Shown one piece after another: positions 31,406 through 32,689 of a stretch of 32,689 nucleotides of DNA. How positions within the stretch are numbered: the first letter of the stretch is position 1; every line of letters begins with the position of its first letter. This DNA is from CF-161 sp035259145. Lineage in GTDB: Bacteria > Chloroflexota > Dormibacteria > Dormibacterales > Dormibacteraceae. The stretch spans positions 1-32,689 of the forward strand of contig DATFWQ010000191.1 in the NCBI GenBank assembly GCA_035259145.1, in the 5' to 3' direction. The notes below the pieces were generated by a model. It saw only the letters and a list, made by a program, of their open reading frames with translations. It was not told the origin of the DNA and made no database searches. A program made the translations under genes and the position numbers.

Positions 31406-32689
31406 TTAGGTGGCCACTCCGTACTGCCTGTTGAACGTCTCGATCGCCTCTTGGACCTGACCCTCAGTCTCGTCGTCCCACCTTTTCTCCGTCTCGATGG
31501 AGTCGATGAACGCCTTGCGTTCGGCCGACAGGAAGCGGGCGAACGCCTCCCTCCAGTCCCGAATCCTGTCCACGGGCACCTTGTCCAGGTAGCCGCGAGT
31601 GCCGGCGTAGACGGTGCAGACCTGAACGCCCACGTGGACCGGCTGGAACTGGTCCTGGATCAGGAGCTGGGTCAGGCGCTGGCCGCGCTCCAGCTGGCGG
31701 CGGGTGGCGACGTCGAGGTCGGACGCGAACTGAGCGAAGGCCGCCAGCTCCCGAGCCTGGGCGAGGTCGGACTTCATCCTGCCCGTCGTCTTGTTCATCG
31801 GCCGGATCTGCGCATCTCCGCCTACACGGGAGACGGAGAGGCCGACCGAGATGGCCGGGCGGATGCCAGCGTTGAACAGGTCAGCCTCCAGGTAGATCTG
31901 GCCGTCCGTGATGGAGATGACGTTGGTCGGGATGTAGGCGGACACGTCATTGGCCTGTGTCTCGATCACAGGCAGCGCGGTCAGAGAGCCCCCGCCATGC
32001 GCGTCGCTCATCTTGGCGGCACGCTCCAGCAGCCGCGAGTGGAGATAGAAGACGTCGCCTGGATAGGCTTCCCGGCCTGGCGGGCGGCGCAGAGTCAGCG
32101 AAAGCTCGCGGTAGGCCCACGCGTGCTTCGTCAGGTCGTCGTAGCAGACCAGAGCGTCCTGCCCTTTGTCGCGGAAGTACTCGCCAATCGCGCAGCCCGC
32201 ATACGGCGCCAGGTAGGTGAGGGCGGCGGGATCCGACGCTGGCGAGGCGACTATGACCGTGTAATCCATCGCCCCGTGCTCTTCCAGGGTCGCCCGCACG
32301 CGGGCGATGCTGGCCGCGTTCTGGCCGATTGCGACGTAGATACAGAAGAGTTCCTTGCCACGCTGATTGATGATGGTGTCCAGCAGGATCGCCGTCTTGC
32401 CCGTCTGGCGGTCGCCGATCAGCAGCTCGCGCTGACCCCGGCCGATAGGGATCATGGCGTCGATGGCGATGATGCCGGTCTGCACCGGGTCCCGCACACG
32501 CTGACGGGTGATGACGCCAGGGGCGATCTTCTCGACCGGGCTCGTCTCCCTGGCATTGATCGGACCCTGGCCGTCGATAGGCTGCCCGAGGGCGTTGACG
32601 GTCCGGCCGAGCAGCTCGGGGCCCACCGGCACCTCGACGATGCGGCCAGTCGTGCGGACTTCCTCGCCCTCCTGAATGTGCTCGTAGGG
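31406..32689 (-). CDS. atpA: ATP synthase alpha subunit, 5' end outside the window
   Basis: The C-terminal 427 residues of the non-catalytic nucleotide-binding F1 subunit are present. The frame is open through the window edge (the last visible residues read PYEHIQEGEEVRTTGRIVEV). It contains Walker A GDRQTGKT, the arginine-finger region (NAGIRPAISVGLSVSRVGG), GDVFYLHSRLLERAA and a normal C-terminal helical domain. The stop at 31406 is 3 bp before atpG. The remaining atp genes (c, a, b, delta) would lie beyond 32689. Confidence 0.98.
   Translation of the reverse strand, partial: PYEHIQEGEEVRTTGRIVEVPVGPELLGRTVNALGQPIDGQGPINARETSPVEKIAPGVITRQRVRDPVQTGIIAIDAMIPIGRGQRELLIGDRQTGKTAILLDTIINQRGKELFCIYVAIGQNAASIARVRATLEEHGAMDYTVIVASPASDPAALTYLAPYAGCAIGEYFRDKGQDALVCYDDLTKHAWAYRELSLTLRRPPGREAYPGDVFYLHSRLLERAAKMSDAHGGGSLTALPVIETQANDVSAYIPTNVISITDGQIYLEADLFNAGIRPAISVGLSVSRVGGDAQIRPMNKTTGRMKSDLAQARELAAFAQFASDLDVATRRQLERGQRLTQLLIQDQFQPVHVGVQVCTVYAGTRGYLDKVPVDRIRDWREAFARFLSAERKAFIDSIETEKRWDDETEGQVQEAIETFNRQYGVAT

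Overview
The window is GC-rich bacterial chromosome with dense, short-spaced operons, frequent GTG starts and mostly housekeeping genes. It encodes an F-type ATP synthase, MurA, MreB, FtsEX, SecA and an orphan Flp-type pilin. No outer-membrane or LPS genes are visible. The atpA-G-D-C / murA / mreB order and an Asp-type MurA suggest a terrabacterial lineage, such as Chloroflexota, Candidatus Dormibacterota or an actinobacterial relative. This placement is inference from gene content only.

Left edge (1-2900) is an accessory, partly decayed block. It holds a nitronate monooxygenase split by a frameshift (it runs off the window), an intact TauD-type dioxygenase, and a short-chain dehydrogenase that has lost its N-terminal cofactor motif and is frameshifted. 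Next come a large NB-ARC/LuxR regulator and a divergent six-helix DUF4386 membrane protein (2920-5978).

The segment from 6112 to 17028 is almost all on the minus strand. In transcription order it reads DUF192 protein - comF; hpf - secA - prfB; ftsE - ftsX - M23 hydrolase - ctpA - tRNA-Val - aldose epimerase; then tRNA-Phe with its own promoter. prfB needs a +1 programmed frameshift, so its first 24 codons lie in a separate reading frame. The cell-division block couples the FtsEX transporter, its likely coiled-coil peptidoglycan hydrolase and a carboxyl-terminal processing protease.

The segment from 17053 to 26160 is an envelope/surface segment with mixed strands. It has an alpha/beta hydrolase, an orphan Flp pilin, a large multi-pass membrane protein carrying an in-frame tandem palindromic repeat, two polyprenyl-phosphate-type GT2 enzymes, a WecG/TagA transferase, three GT4 glycosyltransferases and a polysaccharide deacetylase. 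These could together build a surface glycan or glycosylate surface proteins, but that is inference.

The right end (26184-32689, minus strand) is ATP synthase alpha (5' end outside the window), gamma, beta, epsilon, then murA, an mreB-like gene and a GT4 gene. The most notable points are the 48-bp palindromic repeat inside a coding sequence, the fosfomycin-insensitive type of MurA, the tRNA-Val 3' end that shares its last base with a start codon, a predicted leaderless hpf promoter, and the clustered gene decay at the left edge. I found no CRISPR array, insertion sequence, rRNA or phage module.
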